From the NCBI GenBank assembly GCA_003427395.1, contig BFEA01000206.1, positions 98,853 through 132,958 of the forward strand: 34,106 bases of DNA. The letters are read 5' to 3'. The notes beneath the pieces were generated by a model. It made no database searches, was not told the DNA's origin, and saw nothing but the letters and a program-made list of their open reading frames with translations. Origin of the DNA: Chara braunii (Eukaryota; Streptophyta; Charophyceae; Charales; Characeae). Of the stretch, positions 31,645 through 34,106 are shown piece by piece. The stretch's first letter is position 1; every line of letters begins with the position of its first letter. The position numbers were made by a program, and so were the translations under genes.

Positions 31645-32429
31645 GAGGAGTTTTGTGTTATGGTTGACTTCCACATCATGGGACTTTGATGGAAATGCTC
31701 AGAGCTTGCGGGCTTTAGGTGACTCTACATCCAAAGACCACAACCTCAGGGAGTGCGGAGACATGGCTCGAAGCACAAGAAACGCACAGCAAAATTAGAG
31801 ATTGTGTATGTGACTCAGAGGGATGAGTGAGGACTCTTGACAAGTGTTGGCCATGCTTTCTTTATGTGTGCTTTCTGAGACTCTTATGAGTTCTCATTTT
31901 TCCCTCATTCAACCTTGTCATTGCTCGAGTCAGTCAGTCTTGCATCGTCCACATTGTTTTTGCTTGATGATTATGATCTCTAATAATCCTGTCACAGTTC
32001 TCAAAATTAGTAAAATTAGAAAAATTGATACATGCATGACACACCAAAATTTCATGATTATTATGTGCATAATTTTACTGTTCCGAATCAAAATAAAAGA
32101 TTCCTAAGACCGGGACCGACTAAGACCGCAACTGAAGGGTCTCGCTCAAAGTCGGACGCAAAAAACAGGAATGAATTTTTCGTTATTGAATTTATTTGAT
32201 TTATCGCATACAAACATCAAAATCCAGCGTGACAGTCTGCTGACTTTCTTGTCGCTTGAAGAGGTCCAACTAGAAAAAGTGCGACAACTGGGGTCTGTGG
32301 GAAACTTTAGAAGCCCTAAGGGCACGGCAGGGTAAGTCGGTCGTCCAAGGGGCATGCCCAAATAAATGGATTTCGGAGGGGTTTTTCAAAAATCTTCCCA
32401 AAATAAAAAAATAAAAAAAAATAAAAAAT

Positions 32430-32476
<47 letters not shown>

Positions 32477-32932
32477 TATGTTTTGCCTAGTCGGGAAAGT
32501 GGTCTCGGACCATTTTCTGGCAGCCTAGGTTTTTAATCAATTTTCTTATATAAAATAGTTTGAAATAATATAATATAAAATATGAGGATATGACATAAAG
32601 TGATAAAGAGTTTGATATGATGACCAAAATAGTTTCTTTAAACATTTTGATAATAATCACCCGATAAAGTTCTTATATTAAATACGTATTTTTACGAGTT
32701 TTTATGCCAACTAATAAAATTTTAGTATGAAATAATATTTTTAATAGAAATTGACAGATGATAAATAAATAAATAAATAAGTAATGACTCGTTTTTACGT
32801 TGAAGTTATTTAATACATTTGTGGTTTCATAATGAAAAAACTTGATCATGTGAAGTATATGAAATCACTTATAACCATTGGGATTGCCTTTATATATCTA
32901 TAAAAGTGTATTAGATTATTATAATATTTATA
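31645..32932. other. No recognised gene; AT-rich
   Basis: Contains an A-rich stretch and (TTTA)n run at about 32398-32480. GC-rich flanks at about 32320 and 32530 give a loose resemblance to the MITE layout, without a target duplication. Confidence 0.45.
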
Positions 32933-32940
32933 GTCATATG

Positions 32941-33024
32941 TAGGGTTGTCGGCGTTCGAGACGGGCGAACGCCCGAACGTTCGGCACCCCCTCTCGACGC
33001 GTTCGGGCATTCAGCCGAACGCGG

Positions 33025-33073
<49 letters not shown>

Positions 33074-33684
33074 AAAAAATCTGAAAAAAATATATGTTAT
33101 GCAGAAGAATATTACATCCAAATTCTTTACCAAACTTGAAATAAAAATAAAATACTAAAAATAAATAATAATAATGACAATTAGAAACAATAAAACGAGA
33201 ATGAAATTATTGAGTGGGCGAGCACGTTTTTGACACCACCATCTTTGGCGATTTTTCATTTGTTTATGGCTGTGAAAAATGTCATGAAAATTTATATATG
33301 TCTATATTACATAATAGAGAATCTACAAATAAAGTTTGAAAAAATAATAATTTTGTTCATGCCCCGAACTAAAGAAAAAACAAAAAGTGAAAAGAGAAAA
33401 AAAACAAATTAGTGAGTGGGCAAGAAAGTTTTGACACCACCATCTTTGCCAATTTTTCATTTTTCTTTGGCTAAGCAGAATGGCTTCAAAATTTAGAGGG
33501 AGGTACCTTACATCCTAAAGAACTCACAAAAAACAATTCAGAAAAAAATAACAATATTTAGGTGTCAAAATATGTTTTTGCGGTGTCCGAACCCCTTCAG
33601 GTTCGGGTCCCGTACGGGGACCCGAACGCCCGAACGTTCGGGGGTCAGCTTAAGGGTCTCCGTACATTCGGTCTGGCAACCCTG
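32941..33684 (+). mobile_element. Complete hAT-like MITE, 744 bp, TSD GTCATATG
   Basis: GTCATATG lies directly outside both ends (32933-32940, 33685-33692). It starts TAGGGTTGTCGGCGTTCG and ends GGCAACCCTG, so the termini pair as YAGGGTTGYC, the usual hAT form. Interior: CGTTCGG/CCGAACG-rich end, A run (33026-33070), core TATGTTATGCAGAAGAATA, two repeats with GACACCACCATCTTTG (near 33229 and 33432), GC-rich 3' end. No transposase. This is the best reference copy of the family in the window. Confidence 0.93.
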
Positions 33685-33692
33685 GTCATATG

Positions 33693-34000
33693 CACTTTTT
33701 ATACTTTATGAAATTGATTAGGCTTATATTGAGATTAATGAATTTAATTATAAATTTTAATATCTAAATTTAAAGGAGGGTTTTTTAATATAAATTAATA
33801 AGTTTAATATATGAATTGCTTGATCAAACATCCTCAAATTATTATGGTTTGATGAACTTTCATCTATATTTTGATTTGTTCTTATTAAAAAAAACATATT
33901 TGCAAACTTAGAGGTGAAATTGTTTTCACCAAGGCAATGCAGGCAAGTGAGAATTGCGTATTTTTATTACATATAACCAAATATTTATAAGAGAATAAGT
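33693..34000. other. AT-rich intergenic DNA
   Basis: About 300 bp, no gene or structured repeat seen. Confidence 0.6.
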
Positions 34001-34075
34001 TGGGTTACCAGACGGGTCATCTGGGTTACTTTGTTTGACCGAGCGGCCCCCACGTGCGAAGAACAATGAAGGGCC

Positions 34076-34106
<31 letters not shown>
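34001..34106 (+). mobile_element. hAT-like MITE, 5' end only, runs off the window
   Basis: TGGGTTACCAGACGGG, GC-rich sequence, then AAGGGCCC and an A run (from 34078) reproduce the 5' layout of the family. The rest lies outside the window or is cut at the contig end. Confidence 0.6.

Noticed and set aside
32101-32530. Possible further MITE with GC-rich ends and an A/T-rich middle
   Set aside because: One end (CTGGCAGCCTAGG) resembles the 15714 element, but no matching opposite terminus or target duplication was found.

Overview
The window looks like repeat-rich nuclear DNA of a plant or streptophyte alga, taken from a draft short-read assembly. The clearest coding remnant is a retrotransposon gag (8010-9085) that resembles, from memory, gag proteins of the charophyte Chara braunii; that species guess is an inference. 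A mitochondrial rps19 fragment of the plant/bryophyte type and a U6 snRNA-like sequence also fit a streptophyte. I see no intact, confidently functional host protein gene. Most open frames lie over microsatellites or minisatellites, or are scattered through decayed DNA.

Layout. 1-690 is an 80-bp minisatellite, followed by a CT tract and 2.8 kb of unassigned sequence. At 3861-7540 four diverged paralogous reading frames (A-D, about 250-270 codons each) lie in tandem on the + strand, ending about 470 bp before the gag. A is open from an internal ATG. B, C and D are interrupted only by in-frame stops, with no frameshift seen. B and D carry the same TGA at the same aligned position. The gag has one frameshift in an AG run and stops abruptly near 9066. 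9.4-12.3 kb is AT-rich. At 12.77-13.04 kb (minus strand) is a tRNA-like A-box/B-box module upstream of a TATA element, a U6-like RNA and a T6 terminator. From 14 to 17 kb there are two arrays of one 72-bp minisatellite, a larger T-rich imperfect repeat and a short hAT-like MITE with a perfect 8-bp target duplication.

From 17.4 to 22.05 kb a degenerate array of about 145-bp units is split by a 3.8-kb insertion (18010-21818). It has inverted termini and TTAA on both sides, and removing it restores the repeat unit. Nested inside are hAT-like elements sitting in TA tracts, an N gap, a 373-bp direct repeat, an unremoved Nextera/Tn5 adapter junction (21325-21362) and the rps19 fragment bracketed by a direct repeat. 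The right third holds an 82-bp tandem repeat, a long microsatellite-flanked hairpin (24.5 kb), unassigned decayed DNA, a broken possibly gag-like frame (30.6-31.6 kb), a textbook hAT-like MITE (32941-33684, TSD GTCATATG) and the start of another at the window end.

The main biological interest is the A-D family in front of the gag, the UGA shared by B and D, the tRNA-like/U6-like module and the hAT-like MITE family. The adapter is an assembly defect, so adjacency across 20.5-21.7 kb should not be trusted.
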